A model generated the notes under the pieces. That model searched no databases. It saw only the letters and a program-made list of their open reading frames with translations, and was not told the origin of the DNA. Of a stretch of DNA of 64,000 bases, positions 6,811-15,975 are shown in pieces; positions within the stretch are counted from its first letter, which is position 1, and the number at the start of each line of letters is the position of its first letter. This DNA is from Nitratireductor alexandrii (GTDB lineage: Bacteria > Pseudomonadota > Alphaproteobacteria > Rhizobiales > Rhizobiaceae): positions 186,001 to 250,000 of the forward strand of contig NZ_RBVY01000007.1 of NCBI RefSeq assembly GCF_004000215.1. Direction: 5' to 3'. The position numbers were made by a program, and so were the translations under genes.

Positions 6811-9633
6811 CTATTGCCCGAGCCGTTCGAGCAGGACCGGCACGTGCACCTGGTCCGATTTGTAGTTGCCCGTCAGCATGTACATCATGATGTTGACGCC
6901 GGTGCGAAGCGCGTAGATGCGCTGCATCGGATCGGCCGGCACCGTCGGCAACAGCGGATCGCCGTTGGCGTCGATCGCCCAGGCGCCGGCGAGATCGTTG
7001 GCGGTGATCATGATCGGCGAGACGCCGTCGCCGGTCCTCACCGGCCGGCCGTCGCTGCTTTGCGCGTTGAGCGCGGCCTCCACCCACAACGGGCCGCCGG
7101 CGTAGCGACCGGGGAAATCGCGTAGGATGTAGAAGGACTTGGTCAGCACGTGGTCCTCCGGCACCGGCTCGAGCGGCGGCACGTTCAGGTCGGAAAGAAT
7201 ATCGCGCAGCCGCCGCGTGGCCGGGCTTGCGGCGCCCGACAGGTCGAAGCCGGTCGCATATTGGTCGCGCGTGTCGAACAGAACCGAACCGCCCTGGCGC
7301 ATATAGGCGTCGACGCGGGCGATGGCGGCCTGCGAGGGCATGGGCGCTGCCGGATCGACCGGCCAGTAGATCAGCGGATAAAACGCCAACTCGTCATTGG
7401 CGATGTCGACGCCGGCCGGCGGACCCGGCTCGAGCGCGGTCTTGTCGATCAGGAAGCGGGTGAGCCCGGCGATGCCGGCACGGCTGACGGCGTCGATCGA
7501 AGCGTCGCCGGTCAGCACGTAGGCGATGCGGGTGGTCGCGATCGCGGCGATTGCCTCGGCGTCGCCCGGCTTGGTGTCCTGGCCGGCGGCCTCGTTGACG
7601 CCGCCGGCCAAAAGTCCCGCGCCGAGCGCAATGGCCACAAATGCGGCACCCGCCGCCCTGGGCGCGGCGCGGCGTCTGCGGGCAAACACGCCGCCGATCC
7701 AGAACACGGCCAGCGTGTCCAGCACCATCAGCGCCAGGGCCAGCCCGATCAGCGGGCCGCGCAGGTCGCGCGACTGGTCGAGCGCATAGGCGGCCGTGGA
7801 AACCGGCAAGTCGGTCGCCGGGCGCTCGATGGTGGCGAGCGTGGCCTCGGCACCGAGCAGATTGTGAGCCACAAGCCCTTCCTCGGTGCCGTAGAGGCCG
7901 GGCGGGTTTTCGATCGTCACCGTTTGCGGGCCGCCGGTGGCAAGCGGCCTGGCGTCGGGGGACGGCGGTGCCAGCATGCCGTTGGCGGCGATCATGCGAA
8001 ACGGCGCCAGCGTCTGGAGATTGCCGCTGGCAACGGCCTCGATCGCGCCTTGGTTGCGCGACATCTGCACCAGCCGCCGCAGCACGTCGACGAAGCTGCC
8101 GGAGATCGGCAGGCTGGACCAGGTCGCCTCGGGGGTAACGTGAAACAGCACGATCGTTCCCTCGCCGCGCGCCGCGCCGGTAACCAGCGGCGTGCCATCG
8201 GCGAGGTTGGCCCAGGTCCGCTCGAAAAGATCCGGCGTCGGCTCGGCCAGCACCTGGCGCGTGACGGTGACGTCGCGCGGCGGCGTCAGGTCGGCGAAGG
8301 GACCGGTGGGCGGAAACTCGGCCACCGGCTGCGGTTCGGTCCACGTCAACGAGCCGCCGAGCGCACGTTCGCCGAGCCGCAGACGCACCGGAAGCAACGC
8401 GTCGTCATTGTCGGCCGCGGCCAGCCGCGATCCGGCAAAACGCACCAGCGTGCCGCCGCCCTCGACCCATTCGATCAGTGCCTGGCGGGCGGTGTCCGGC
8501 AATGTGCCGACATCGGCCATGACGATCAGCGCCGGCTTTTGATCGAGCAGGTCGGGGATCGCCTCGGCGAGGTCGAAGGTCGGCGCCTCGACCAGGTCGG
8601 CGAACGGCGCCAGCGCGCGCTCGATATAATAGAGCGGCGACAGCAGCGGTTGAGCCTGGTCGCCCTCGGCTTGCGAGACCAGACCGACGCGGCGGCGTTT
8701 GGCGTTTTCGTCCAGAACCCTGACGGCGGCAGCCTGGTTCTCGCCGTCGACGCGGATGGTGGCGAAGTCGTTGCGCAGCTCGAACGGTACCCGCAATTCC
8801 GCCGTTGCCGCGGTCTCGCCCGGAGCGAAAGCGAACACGGTGTCGGCGATGCGGCGTCCGCGATCGTCGAAGGCGCCGGCCGTTACCTGGCGCGGACCGG
8901 TATCGGCCGCCGCCCGTATCGCGGTGACCGCGAAATGGTCGGGGCGGTTTTCCGTGGCGGTCAGGCCGATCATGGCCAGCCGCTCCGGCGTGATCCAGAC
9001 GACTTCGCCGGCCGTTCCGCCCAGCAATTGCGCGAAGGCAGCCTCGTCGCCGGCGCTGGCCAGCCCGTCGGACAGCACGGCGACCGTCGCCGTCGGCAGG
9101 GCGTCGAGAGCGCCGGCCACGCGGCCGAATATCGCGGCGCGGTCGACCGGGACAGGCCGCGGTTCGGCCGCGCGCAAGCGGTTGCGGGCTTCCTCGGCAT
9201 CGAAGGGACCGATCTCGGCATTCGGCTTCTCGGCCGTCAGCGCCAGCACGACCGGCGCGCCGCTTTCGGCGGCGTCGGCAATCAGCCGTTCGGCGGTGGC
9301 GACGCGCAGGTCCCAGTCCGTCGCCGCCGCCCAGCCATTGTCGATGACCAGCGCCAGCGCCTCGCCGGCCGTCTGGAGCTTTTCGCGCGGGCGGAAGATC
9401 GGCTCGGCGAGCGCGAGGATCACCAGCGCGGCCATCACGAGCCGCAACAAGGTTAGCCACCACGGGCTTTGATGCGGCGTTTCCTCCTTTTTCAGCACGC
9501 GCGCCAGGATGCGCAGCGGCGGAAACAGCTCGGACTGGGGCTTGGGCGGCGTCAGCCGCAGCAGCCACCAGATGACGGGCAGCGCGAGCAGGCCGAGCAG
9601 CACCAGAGGCTGGCCGAAAGCCAGGAAACTCAT
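6811..9633 (-). CDS. DUF4159-containing membrane protein with BatA-like N terminus
   Basis: This 940-residue protein begins with two membrane helices (about residues 8-25 and 56-77) separated by the PKPQSELFPPLRIL segment typical of the BatA N-terminal domain. A vWA-like region follows (LALVIDNGW; the MIDAS serines are not conserved). Two more helices near residues 670-720 lead into a C-terminal DUF4159 domain that begins near TRIAYVLTGD. The longer frame upstream is not used: the ATG at 9633 overlaps the DUF58 stop as ATGA and gives the proper N terminus. It sits between DUF58 and the vWA membrane protein in one operon. Precise role unknown. Confidence 0.85.
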   Translation of the reverse strand: MSFLAFGQPLVLLGLLALPVIWWLLRLTPPKPQSELFPPLRILARVLKKEETPHQSPWWLTLLRLVMAALVILALAEPIFRPREKLQTAGEALALVIDNGWAAATDWDLRVATAERLIADAAESGAPVVLALTAEKPNAEIGPFDAEEARNRLRAAEPRPVPVDRAAIFGRVAGALDALPTATVAVLSDGLASAGDEAAFAQLLGGTAGEVVWITPERLAMIGLTATENRPDHFAVTAIRAAADTGPRQVTAGAFDDRGRRIADTVFAFAPGETAATAELRVPFELRNDFATIRVDGENQAAAVRVLDENAKRRRVGLVSQAEGDQAQPLLSPLYYIERALAPFADLVEAPTFDLAEAIPDLLDQKPALIVMADVGTLPDTARQALIEWVEGGGTLVRFAGSRLAAADNDDALLPVRLRLGERALGGSLTWTEPQPVAEFPPTGPFADLTPPRDVTVTRQVLAEPTPDLFERTWANLADGTPLVTGAARGEGTIVLFHVTPEATWSSLPISGSFVDVLRRLVQMSRNQGAIEAVASGNLQTLAPFRMIAANGMLAPPSPDARPLATGGPQTVTIENPPGLYGTEEGLVAHNLLGAEATLATIERPATDLPVSTAAYALDQSRDLRGPLIGLALALMVLDTLAVFWIGGVFARRRRAAPRAAGAAFVAIALGAGLLAGGVNEAAGQDTKPGDAEAIAAIATTRIAYVLTGDASIDAVSRAGIAGLTRFLIDKTALEPGPPAGVDIANDELAFYPLIYWPVDPAAPMPSQAAIARVDAYMRQGGSVLFDTRDQYATGFDLSGAASPATRRLRDILSDLNVPPLEPVPEDHVLTKSFYILRDFPGRYAGGPLWVEAALNAQSSDGRPVRTGDGVSPIMITANDLAGAWAIDANGDPLLPTVPADPMQRIYALRTGVNIMMYMLTGNYKSDQVHVPVLLERLGQ

Positions 9634-10553
9634 CGCGGCCCTCCCGCCGTGCGGGCGAAAGCGGCGCTCAGCGCCAGGTGGACCTGCACCAGCGCCTCCG
9701 AGGCCAGCCTGTCGGTGTGATTGACCGTGTAGCTCCACGACAGGCGCTTGCACCAGGCGGCCAGCGCCTCGCGGCGCGCCAGATAGGCCTGGCGATAATC
9801 CTCAGCCAGGGTTTCGGCCCGGCCGGCGGTCAGTTTCGCGCCGGTTTCGGGATCGCGAAACTCGGTGCGGCCGGCATAAGGAAAGCTTTCCTCGGCCGGA
9901 TCGGCAATCTCGATCAGATGGGCGCGTACGCCGTGGCGCGCCAGCACGTCGAGCCAGGCCATGGTCTCCTCGACGGGATCGAGGAAATCGCTGACGATGA
10001 CGATGTCGGAAAAGCGGCGGATCGCGGCCAGTTCGGGCTGGTCGGGCACGGTTTTGGCCTGTAGCAGGCTCGAGGCCAGACGCTCGGCGCCGTTTCGGGC
10101 CACGAACGGATCGGACAGGCCGGGCCAGGCGATGCGCTCGCCGCCGCGCGACAGCAATTCGGCCAGCGCCAGCACCAGGACCAGCGCGCGCGATTCCTTC
10201 GACACCGAGGCATTGGCGGAGCGGTAGAGCATCGAGGGCGAGGGATCGGCCCACAGCCACACCGTATGGGCGGCTTCCCATTCGCGGTCGCGCACGAAGA
10301 TGTGCTGATCGTCGCGCGCCGAGCGGCGCCAGTCGATGCGGGCGGTCGCCTCGCCCTCCACATAAGGCCGGAACTGCCAGAAATTTTCGCCGATGCCGCG
10401 CCGGCGCCGTCCGTGCCAGCCGGCGATCACCGTGTTGACGATACGGCGCGCATCGACCAGCAGATCCGGGATCAAGGCGGCGCGCGACCGTCCCCTGGCC
10501 AGGGCATCGCTCGGTGCGACCGGGGTGGCCGCCTGGCCTATCGGCGCCACCAT
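9630..10553 (-). CDS. DUF58 domain-containing protein
   Basis: This 307-residue protein carries the DUF58 hallmark around residues 53-90: GENFWQFRPYVEGE, then RIDWRRSARDD and FVRDREWE. DUF58 proteins almost always follow a MoxR AAA+ ATPase, as here, and are thought to be its adaptor or substrate link. The C-terminal half is vWA-like and has no membrane span. The start ATG at 10553 overlaps the MoxR stop (TGATG), and the gene's stop overlaps the next ATG (ATGA). Translational coupling is therefore likely. Confidence 0.9.
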   Translation of the reverse strand: MVAPIGQAATPVAPSDALARGRSRAALIPDLLVDARRIVNTVIAGWHGRRRRGIGENFWQFRPYVEGEATARIDWRRSARDDQHIFVRDREWEAAHTVWLWADPSPSMLYRSANASVSKESRALVLVLALAELLSRGGERIAWPGLSDPFVARNGAERLASSLLQAKTVPDQPELAAIRRFSDIVIVSDFLDPVEETMAWLDVLARHGVRAHLIEIADPAEESFPYAGRTEFRDPETGAKLTAGRAETLAEDYRQAYLARREALAAWCKRLSWSYTVNHTDRLASEALVQVHLALSAAFARTAGGPR

Positions 10554-11560
10554 CAACCGCCTTCTTTCACCAGCCTCGCGATCACGTCGCGCACGTTCAT
10601 GCCCTCGGCGCGGGCCGAGAAGGTCAGCGCCATGCGGTGCTGCAGCACCGGTTCGGCCAGCGCATGCACGTCGTCGACCGACGGGGCCAGACGTCCGTCG
10701 TAGAGCGCGCGCGCCCGCGCGCACAAGGTCAGTGCCTGGCTGGCGCGCGGCCCGGGCCCCCAGGCGACATGCTTGTCGGTCTCGGCATTGCCGTTGCCGG
10801 GGCGCGCGGAGCGCACCAGATCGAGAATCGCCTCGACGACGCTTTCGGGCACCGGCATGCGTCGGATGAGCGCCTGGATCTCGCGCAAACGCTGCGACGA
10901 CAGCACGTTTTCGGCCTTCGCCTCCTCGGCGCCGGTGGTTTCCAGCAGAATGCGGCGTTCGGCCTCGATATCGGGATAGAGAATGTCGACCTGCATCAGG
11001 AAACGGTCGAGCTGGGCTTCGGGAAGCGGGTAGGTGCCTTCCTGCTCGAGCGGGTTCTGGGTCGCGAGCACGTGGAACGGGGCCGGCAGGTCGTGACGCG
11101 CGCCGGCCACGGTGACGTGATATTCCTGCATCGACTGCAACAGCGCCGACTGGGTGCGCGGGCTGGCGCGGTTGATCTCGTCGGCCATCAGGAGCTGGGA
11201 GAAGACCGGGCCGGGGAGGAAGCGGAAATAACGTTTGCCGTTGTCGTCCTGCTCCATCACCTCGGAGCCGAGAATGTCGGACGGCATCAGGTCGGGAGTG
11301 AACTGGATGCGGCGGGAATCGAGCCCCAGCACCGTGCCCAGCGTGTCGACCAGCTTGGTCTTTGCAAGCCCGGGCACGCCGACGAGCAGGGCGTGTCCGC
11401 CCGCCAGGATGGCGACCATGGTGCGCTCGACCACCGCTTCCTGGCCGAAAACCACCTTGCCGACCGCCTCGCGGGTGCGCGAGATGTCGGCCAGCGCGCC
11501 TTCGGCCGCGGCGATCATCTGTTTTTCGTCGACCGCCTGTTGCTTCACCGTGACGCCCAT
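10553..11560 (-). CDS. MoxR-family AAA+ ATPase
   Basis: This 335-residue AAA+ protein has Walker A as GVPGLAKTKLV, Walker B as LLMADEINRASPRTQSALLQ (the MoxR signature), and sensor motifs in FHVLATQNPLEQEGTYPLPEAQLDRFL. The reading frame extends upstream to 11665, but ATG 11560 has an AAGGA ribosome binding site eight bases away and gives the usual family length. MoxR ATPases act as chaperones in maturation of metalloenzymes and envelope complexes together with DUF58/vWA partners, which follow in the same operon. The cytosolic ATPase would drive the downstream membrane proteins. Confidence 0.93.
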   Translation of the reverse strand: MGVTVKQQAVDEKQMIAAAEGALADISRTREAVGKVVFGQEAVVERTMVAILAGGHALLVGVPGLAKTKLVDTLGTVLGLDSRRIQFTPDLMPSDILGSEVMEQDDNGKRYFRFLPGPVFSQLLMADEINRASPRTQSALLQSMQEYHVTVAGARHDLPAPFHVLATQNPLEQEGTYPLPEAQLDRFLMQVDILYPDIEAERRILLETTGAEEAKAENVLSSQRLREIQALIRRMPVPESVVEAILDLVRSARPGNGNAETDKHVAWGPGPRASQALTLCARARALYDGRLAPSVDDVHALAEPVLQHRMALTFSARAEGMNVRDVIARLVKEGG

Positions 11561-11693
11561 GCCGTTTTTCCTTCGCTGATCGACCGCCACCGGCGACATG
11601 ATCCCCCGATTCGCGCCATTCCGGTATATGCACCTTAAACTTAAAACGCCCAAAGTGGCTGACAAGCGGAACGACAGTGACTATTTCGTGACC

Positions 11694-12323
11694 ATGACCG
11701 ATCAATCCGAGACAAAAGGCAAGGGCTTGAACGAAGCCGGCGACGCCGCGTCGCTCGCCGCGCTGGTGTCGCGCGCCACGCGGGCCGGAAAGGGCGCGGC
11801 GCCGGTCGAGCGCTGGAATCCGGACCATTGCGGCGACATCGACATGGAGATCCGCGCCGACGGCACCTGGTTCTATATGGGCACGCCGATCGGCCGCATG
11901 CCGCTGGTGCAGCTCTTTTCCACCGTTCTGCGCAAGGACGAAGACGGCAAGACCTATCTCGTCACCCCGGTGGAAAAGGTCGAGATCAGGGTCGAGGACG
12001 CGCCGTTCCTGGCGGTCGAGCTGGCCGTGTCGGGCACTGGCGACGACCGCACGCTCACCTTCCGCACCAATGTCGGCGATGTCGTGGAGGCCGGCGACGC
12101 CCACCCGCTGCGTTTCGTGCTGGAAGACGAGACCGAAGGGCTGAAACCCTATCTTCTGGTGCGCGGGCGGCTGGAAGCGCTGGTGGCGCGGGCGGTGATG
12201 TACGAACTGGTGGAGCTCGGCGAGAACATCGAGCTCGACGGCGAGACGATGTTTGCGGTGCGTTCCGGTGGCGTCGTCTTCCCCATCATGCCGGCGGCCG
12301 AGCTCGAACGGCTGAGCGCGTAG
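11694..12323 (+). CDS. DUF1285 domain-containing protein
   Basis: This protein of about 209 residues has the DUF1285 pattern: ERWNPDHCGDIDMEIRADGTWFYMGTPIGR, then LVQLFSTVLRKDEDGKTYLVTPVEKVEI. It is soluble and without enzymatic motifs. The frame opens at 11598, but a TATATG box and probable promoter lie in that extra stretch, so ATG 11694 is preferred; no clear ribosome binding site decides it. It is divergent from moxR and its stop directly abuts the ATG of the Nudix gene, as in other rhizobia, suggesting an operon with the Nudix and cca genes. Function unknown. Confidence 0.82.
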   Translation: MTDQSETKGKGLNEAGDAASLAALVSRATRAGKGAAPVERWNPDHCGDIDMEIRADGTWFYMGTPIGRMPLVQLFSTVLRKDEDGKTYLVTPVEKVEIRVEDAPFLAVELAVSGTGDDRTLTFRTNVGDVVEAGDAHPLRFVLEDETEGLKPYLLVRGRLEALVARAVMYELVELGENIELDGETMFAVRSGGVVFPIMPAAELERLSA

Positions 12324-12953
12324 ATGGAGCTGTGCCACCCCACCGCATACACGGCGGCCGAATTCGGCCGGCGCGCGGTTCGCGAGAAGGCGCCGCACGC
12401 GGTCGAGCTGGGCGATCACGTGCTCAACCCGTCGCTGAAGGAGCTGATCCTGGGCAACAGGCTGCGCGATGCGGCGGTTCTGGTGCCGGTGGTCGATCGC
12501 GGCGCGGAGGCGACATTGCTGTTGACCACGCGCACGGCCGCGCTGCGCAACCATTCGGGCCAGATCGCCTTTCCGGGCGGCCGCATCGATCCCGATGACG
12601 CGACGGCGGAGTTTGCCGCCCTGCGCGAGGCGCGCGAGGAGATCGGCCTGGATCCCGGCCATGTCGACATTGTCGGGCGTCTGCCCGACTACGTCACCGG
12701 CAGCGGCTACCGGATCGCGCCGGTGCTGGCCACGGTCAGCCCCGGCTTCGACATGACCATCAATCCCGCCGAGGTCGACGACGCCTTCGAGGTGCCGCTG
12801 CGCTTCCTGATGGACCCGGCCAATCATCGCCGCGAAAGCCGGTTGTGGAACGGCCGCGAACGGTTTTTCTACACCATGCCGCATGGCGAGCGGTATATCT
12901 GGGGCATCACCGCCGGCATCATCCGTACCGTTTACGAAAGGCTCTACGCGTGA
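12324..12953 (+). CDS. CoA pyrophosphatase-type Nudix hydrolase (NudL family)
   Basis: This 209-residue protein shows the UPF0035/NudL signature LLTTRTAALRNHSGQIAFPGGRID and the Nudix box GGRIDPDDATAEFAALREAREEIGL (around residues 90-115). Members hydrolyse coenzyme A and its thioesters to phosphopantetheine derivatives and 3',5'-ADP, with Mg or Mn. The ATG follows the DUF1285 stop without a gap and the end overlaps the cca GTG start, so the three genes form one operon. No signal peptide is present. Confidence 0.88.
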   Translation: MELCHPTAYTAAEFGRRAVREKAPHAVELGDHVLNPSLKELILGNRLRDAAVLVPVVDRGAEATLLLTTRTAALRNHSGQIAFPGGRIDPDDATAEFAALREAREEIGLDPGHVDIVGRLPDYVTGSGYRIAPVLATVSPGFDMTINPAEVDDAFEVPLRFLMDPANHRRESRLWNGRERFFYTMPHGERYIWGITAGIIRTVYERLYA

Positions 12954-14224
12954 CGCCGGTTTCGATCGCGGACAGGGCGCCCTGGCTTGCCGCGCCGGCG
13001 CTGCAGCGTCTTTTGGCCCTGTTGTCGGAGGACGGCGAGGAGGGGCGGATTGCCGGCGGCGCGATCCGCAACACGCTTTTGGGCGAGGCGGCCGGCGATA
13101 TCGACATCGCCACCACCTGCCTGCCCGACGAAACCGTCGCGCGCGCCGAGCGCGGCGGTTTCAAGGCCGTGCCGACCGGTTACGAACACGGCACGATCAC
13201 CGTCATCGCCGACGGCGTCGCCTACGAGGTCACCACGCTCCGGGCCGACATCGAGACCGACGGGCGGCGCGCCAAGGTGCGCTTCGGGCGCGACTGGCAG
13301 GCCGATGCCGAGCGGCGCGATTTCACCATCAACGCGCTTTACGCCGACGCGGCCGGTCGCGTCGTCGACCTGGTCGGCGGGCTCACCGACATCGACAGCC
13401 GCACGGTGCGCTTCATCGGCGATGCAGAGGCCCGCATCCGTGAGGACTATCTGCGCATCCTGCGGTTTTTCCGCTTTTTCGCCCGTTACGGCTCGGGCCG
13501 GCCCGACGCGGCCGGGCTCAAGGCTTGCGCGCGGCTCAAACGCGGCCTCGACACGCTGTCGGCCGAGCGGGTGTGGTCGGAGCTCAAGCGGCTGCTTGCG
13601 GCCGACGATCCGTCCCGCGCGCTGTTGTGGATGCGCCAGGCGGGTGTGCTGACCGCCATCCTTCCCGAGAGCGAGAAATGGGGCATCGACGCCATTCACG
13701 GCCTCGTGCGGGCCGAACGCGACCTTGACTGGCCGCCCGATCCGCTTGTGCGGCTCGCCGCGATCGTTCCGCCGGACGCCCCGCGCATTGCCGCCCTGGC
13801 GCGGCGGCTGAAACTCGCCAACGCCGAGCGCGACAGGCTGGTTGCCTGGGCGGCGACGCCGCAAATCGGCCCCACGGCGAGCGAAACCGAGCTGGCGCGA
13901 CTCGCCTACAGGACCGGTCGCGCCGGGTTCGATGATCGGCTGCGGCTGGCGCTGGCCTCGGCGCGGGCGCGCGCCGTCGCCGACGACACGGCGATGATCG
14001 AGGCCGGCGGCTACTACCGGCTGAAAAAATTCCTCGACGGCTGGACGATGCCGGAATTTCCGATCGGCGGCGCCGATCTGATCGCGATCGGCATTCCCGC
14101 CGGCCCGAAAATGGGCAATGCGCTGCGCGATCTTGAGGAAATCTGGATCGATTCGGGCTTTGTGCTGGAACGCGATGCCCTGCTCGCCCGCGCGGAAGAG
14201 CTGAAGCGAACCATCCTGTCCTGA
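12950..14224 (+). CDS. cca: CCA tRNA nucleotidyltransferase
   Basis: This class II nucleotidyltransferase adds or repairs the 3' CCA end of tRNAs. Motifs in the first 150 residues are clear: RIAGGAIRNTLLGE, then GDIDIATTCLPDE (the catalytic DxD), EVTTLRADIETDGR, RDWQADAERRDFTINALY, and EDYLRILRFFRFFARYG. The start is GTG 12950, overlapping the preceding stop as GTGA and giving 424 residues. The frame is open further upstream inside the Nudix gene, but that part has no family similarity. The assignment could also cover a poly(A) polymerase-like paralogue, but context and size favour cca. Confidence 0.92.
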   Translation: MTPVSIADRAPWLAAPALQRLLALLSEDGEEGRIAGGAIRNTLLGEAAGDIDIATTCLPDETVARAERGGFKAVPTGYEHGTITVIADGVAYEVTTLRADIETDGRRAKVRFGRDWQADAERRDFTINALYADAAGRVVDLVGGLTDIDSRTVRFIGDAEARIREDYLRILRFFRFFARYGSGRPDAAGLKACARLKRGLDTLSAERVWSELKRLLAADDPSRALLWMRQAGVLTAILPESEKWGIDAIHGLVRAERDLDWPPDPLVRLAAIVPPDAPRIAALARRLKLANAERDRLVAWAATPQIGPTASETELARLAYRTGRAGFDDRLRLALASARARAVADDTAMIEAGGYYRLKKFLDGWTMPEFPIGGADLIAIGIPAGPKMGNALRDLEEIWIDSGFVLERDALLARAEELKRTILS

Positions 14225-14320
14225 CAGACTTGCCTGCCCTGAAAGACTTGGCGGTTTTGATGTTTTCCGGCCGGCGCCCGGCGACGGTGTTGCCGGGCGC
14301 GGCGGAGGACGCGGCTGCCG

Positions 14321-14506
14321 TCAGGCGGCGTTGCGCGTCTTTTCGATGCGCGAGCGGATGGCCTCGACCATCGATTCGCGAATGACGTCCTCGCCATGGT
14401 CGAGCCGCATATGCTCGACGACGCGGCGCATGATCTCGGCCTCGTCCTCGTGCCTGGTATGCCATTCGCAGCCCGGAACGAGCGATCCGCAGTGATATTC
14501 CTTCAT
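14321..14506 (-). CDS. DUF1059 domain-containing small protein
   Basis: This 61-residue soluble protein begins MKEYHCGSLVPGCEW and continues with HTRHEDEAEIMRRVVEHMRLDHG, the DUF1059 pattern of conserved Cys, His and acidic residues that may bind a metal. A perfect AGGAGG lies about seven bases before the ATG. It is downstream of hemF on the same strand with about 106 bases between them, so the two may be co-transcribed. Function unknown. Confidence 0.85.
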   Translation of the reverse strand: MKEYHCGSLVPGCEWHTRHEDEAEIMRRVVEHMRLDHGEDVIRESMVEAIRSRIEKTRNAA

Positions 14507-14612
14507 GGTCTTTCCTCCTGGATCCGTTCTGCTTGCGGGTTCGTCCAGGATAACACGAAATCGGGCAAATCGTTGCCCCCGACGCGATCACGATTGGCGG
14601 CGAACGCCGATC

Positions 14613-15524
14613 TCAGGGCCATTTCACCAGTGGCGGCATGGAGGACAGGATCGACTCCACATTGCCGCCGGTCTTCAGGCCGAACGTGGTGCCGCGGTCG
14701 TAAAGCAGGTTGAACTCGACATAGCGGCCGCGCCGGACAAGCTGTTCCTCGCGGTCGGCCTCGCTCCAGGGCGTGTCGACATTGCGCGCCACGAGCTTGG
14801 GATAGATCGTCGCGAAGGCGGAACCGACCTCGCGGGTGAAGGCGAAATCGGCCTCCCAGCCGCCGGCCTGGCTGGAGGAATGCAGCCAGTCGAAAAAAAT
14901 CCCGCCGATGCCGCGCGGCTCGTCGCGATGCGGCAGGAAGAAATAGTCGTCGCACCATTTCTTGTAGCGTGGATAGTCCGCGACCTCGTGGCGGGCGCAG
15001 GCGGCCTGCATGGCCGCGTGGAAATCGCGCGCGTCGGCATCTTCCTGGTTGCGGCGCCGGTCGAGCACCGGGGTCAGGTCGGCGCCGCCGCCGAACCATT
15101 GCCGGGCCGTCACCACCATGCGGGTGTTCATGTGCACGGCCGGCACGTTGGGATTGTGCGGATGCGCGATCAGCGAAATGCCGGAGGCCCAGAAGCGCGG
15201 ATCCTCCTCGCTTCCGGGGATCTGCTTGCGGAATTCCGGCGAGAACTCGCCATGGACGGTCGAGGTGTGCACGCCGACCTTTTCGAAGACACGCCCGTGC
15301 ATCATCGACATCACGCCGCCGCCGCCCTTGCCGCCGTCGCGATGCCAGGGCTTGCGTTCGAAACGGCCGGCCGGGCGCTCGCGAAGCGGACCCGTCAGCG
15401 CGTCCTCCAGCGCCTCGAAATCGGCGCAGATACGGTCGCGCAGGCTTTCGAACCAGTTTCTGGCCGTCTCCTTCTTGTCTTCGATGCCGGCGGGCATGTC
15501 GGCGGGAATGTCCGGGCGTTGCAT
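14613..15524 (-). CDS. hemF: Oxygen-dependent coproporphyrinogen III oxidase
   Basis: HemF decarboxylates coproporphyrinogen III to protoporphyrinogen IX with O2 in heme synthesis. The 303-residue protein matches the family length and shows its blocks: [19 protein letters not shown], then [31 protein letters not shown], and the [21 protein letters not shown] signature. The neighbouring cytochrome bc1 operon, a heme consumer, lies about 6 kb away but is not in the same transcript. It is cytosolic. Confidence 0.95.
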   Translation of the reverse strand: MQRPDIPADMPAGIEDKKETARNWFESLRDRICADFEALEDALTGPLRERPAGRFERKPWHRDGGKGGGGVMSMMHGRVFEKVGVHTSTVHGEFSPEFRKQIPGSEEDPRFWASGISLIAHPHNPNVPAVHMNTRMVVTARQWFGGGADLTPVLDRRRNQEDADARDFHAAMQAACARHEVADYPRYKKWCDDYFFLPHRDEPRGIGGIFFDWLHSSSQAGGWEADFAFTREVGSAFATIYPKLVARNVDTPWSEADREEQLVRRGRYVEFNLLYDRGTTFGLKTGGNVESILSSMPPLVKWP

Positions 15525-15681
15525 GGCGCGTCCTCGCTGCTGCTCGATCCTCCCAAGCCCTTAGAGCCAAGCGCGCCCGGAGGCCAGCCCGCCGATCGCC
15601 GCATGTGCCCGGCGGCACAAAAGACTCGCCTTGGCGCCGATTCGATCCTAGTCTTGAGGCCGATCTTGGGAGAGGCTTTGC

Positions 15682-15939
15682 GTGCGGACACCGCCGAGAC
15701 CGCCCCTCGACGGGCTTAAGAAGAGGCTCGACAGACATCGCAGCCAGGGCGAACGCCTGCCGCGCGACGGGTTTTTGCGCGAGACCTTCGTGCTGCCGCG
15801 CGCGGATGCGCGGGCCAAAGCGCGCGAATGGTTCGACCGCTGGCCGAAACAGGCCTACTGGACCGCGATCGAAAGCTGGTGCGAGCGTCCGCGCGACGTG
15901 ATCGAGTTCACCATGCGCCGCCTGCCGACGGCGGATTAG
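15682..15939 (+). CDS. Small conserved hypothetical protein
   Basis: This 85-residue basic protein starts at GTG 15682 with a GGGAGAGG ribosome binding site about ten bases upstream. The sequence contains LKKRLDRHRSQGERLPRDGFLRETF, then RADARAKAREWFDRWPKQAYWTAIESW, a pattern I associate with unnamed rhizobial proteins. Many charged residues and no membrane segment suggest a cytosolic, possibly nucleic-acid-binding protein. It is followed by a probable terminator. Function unknown. Confidence 0.65.
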   Translation: MRTPPRPPLDGLKKRLDRHRSQGERLPRDGFLRETFVLPRADARAKAREWFDRWPKQAYWTAIESWCERPRDVIEFTMRRLPTAD

Positions 15940-15975
15940 CGTCGCGATCGCCAGGCGGCGCGTTCCGTTTTTTTT
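15939..15975 (+). terminator. Probable intrinsic terminator after the 85-residue protein gene
   Basis: A seven-base stem with one G-U pair (15939-15945 with 15955-15961) is followed six bases later by eight T residues (15968-15975). The T run reaches into the 3' end of trmL on the opposite strand. The gap between stem and T run makes it less than ideal. Confidence 0.45.

Noticed and set aside
4723-7125. 800-codon open frame opposite the vWA membrane protein gene
   Set aside because: It is antisense to a well-supported gene with membrane spans and vWA motif. High GC content gives long shadow frames; its product is His/Arg/Gln-rich without any domain.
10554-12884. Upstream part of the long frame that ends in DUF58
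   Set aside because: The DUF58 protein starts at 10553 with a family-typical N terminus and overlaps the MoxR stop. The 777 codons before it are antisense to or out of phase with other genes.
14274-14300. Nine-base inverted repeat GCGCCCGGC/GCCGGGCGC between cca and the DUF1059 gene
   Set aside because: Considered as a bidirectional terminator, but neither strand has a T run and GC-rich repeats are common here.
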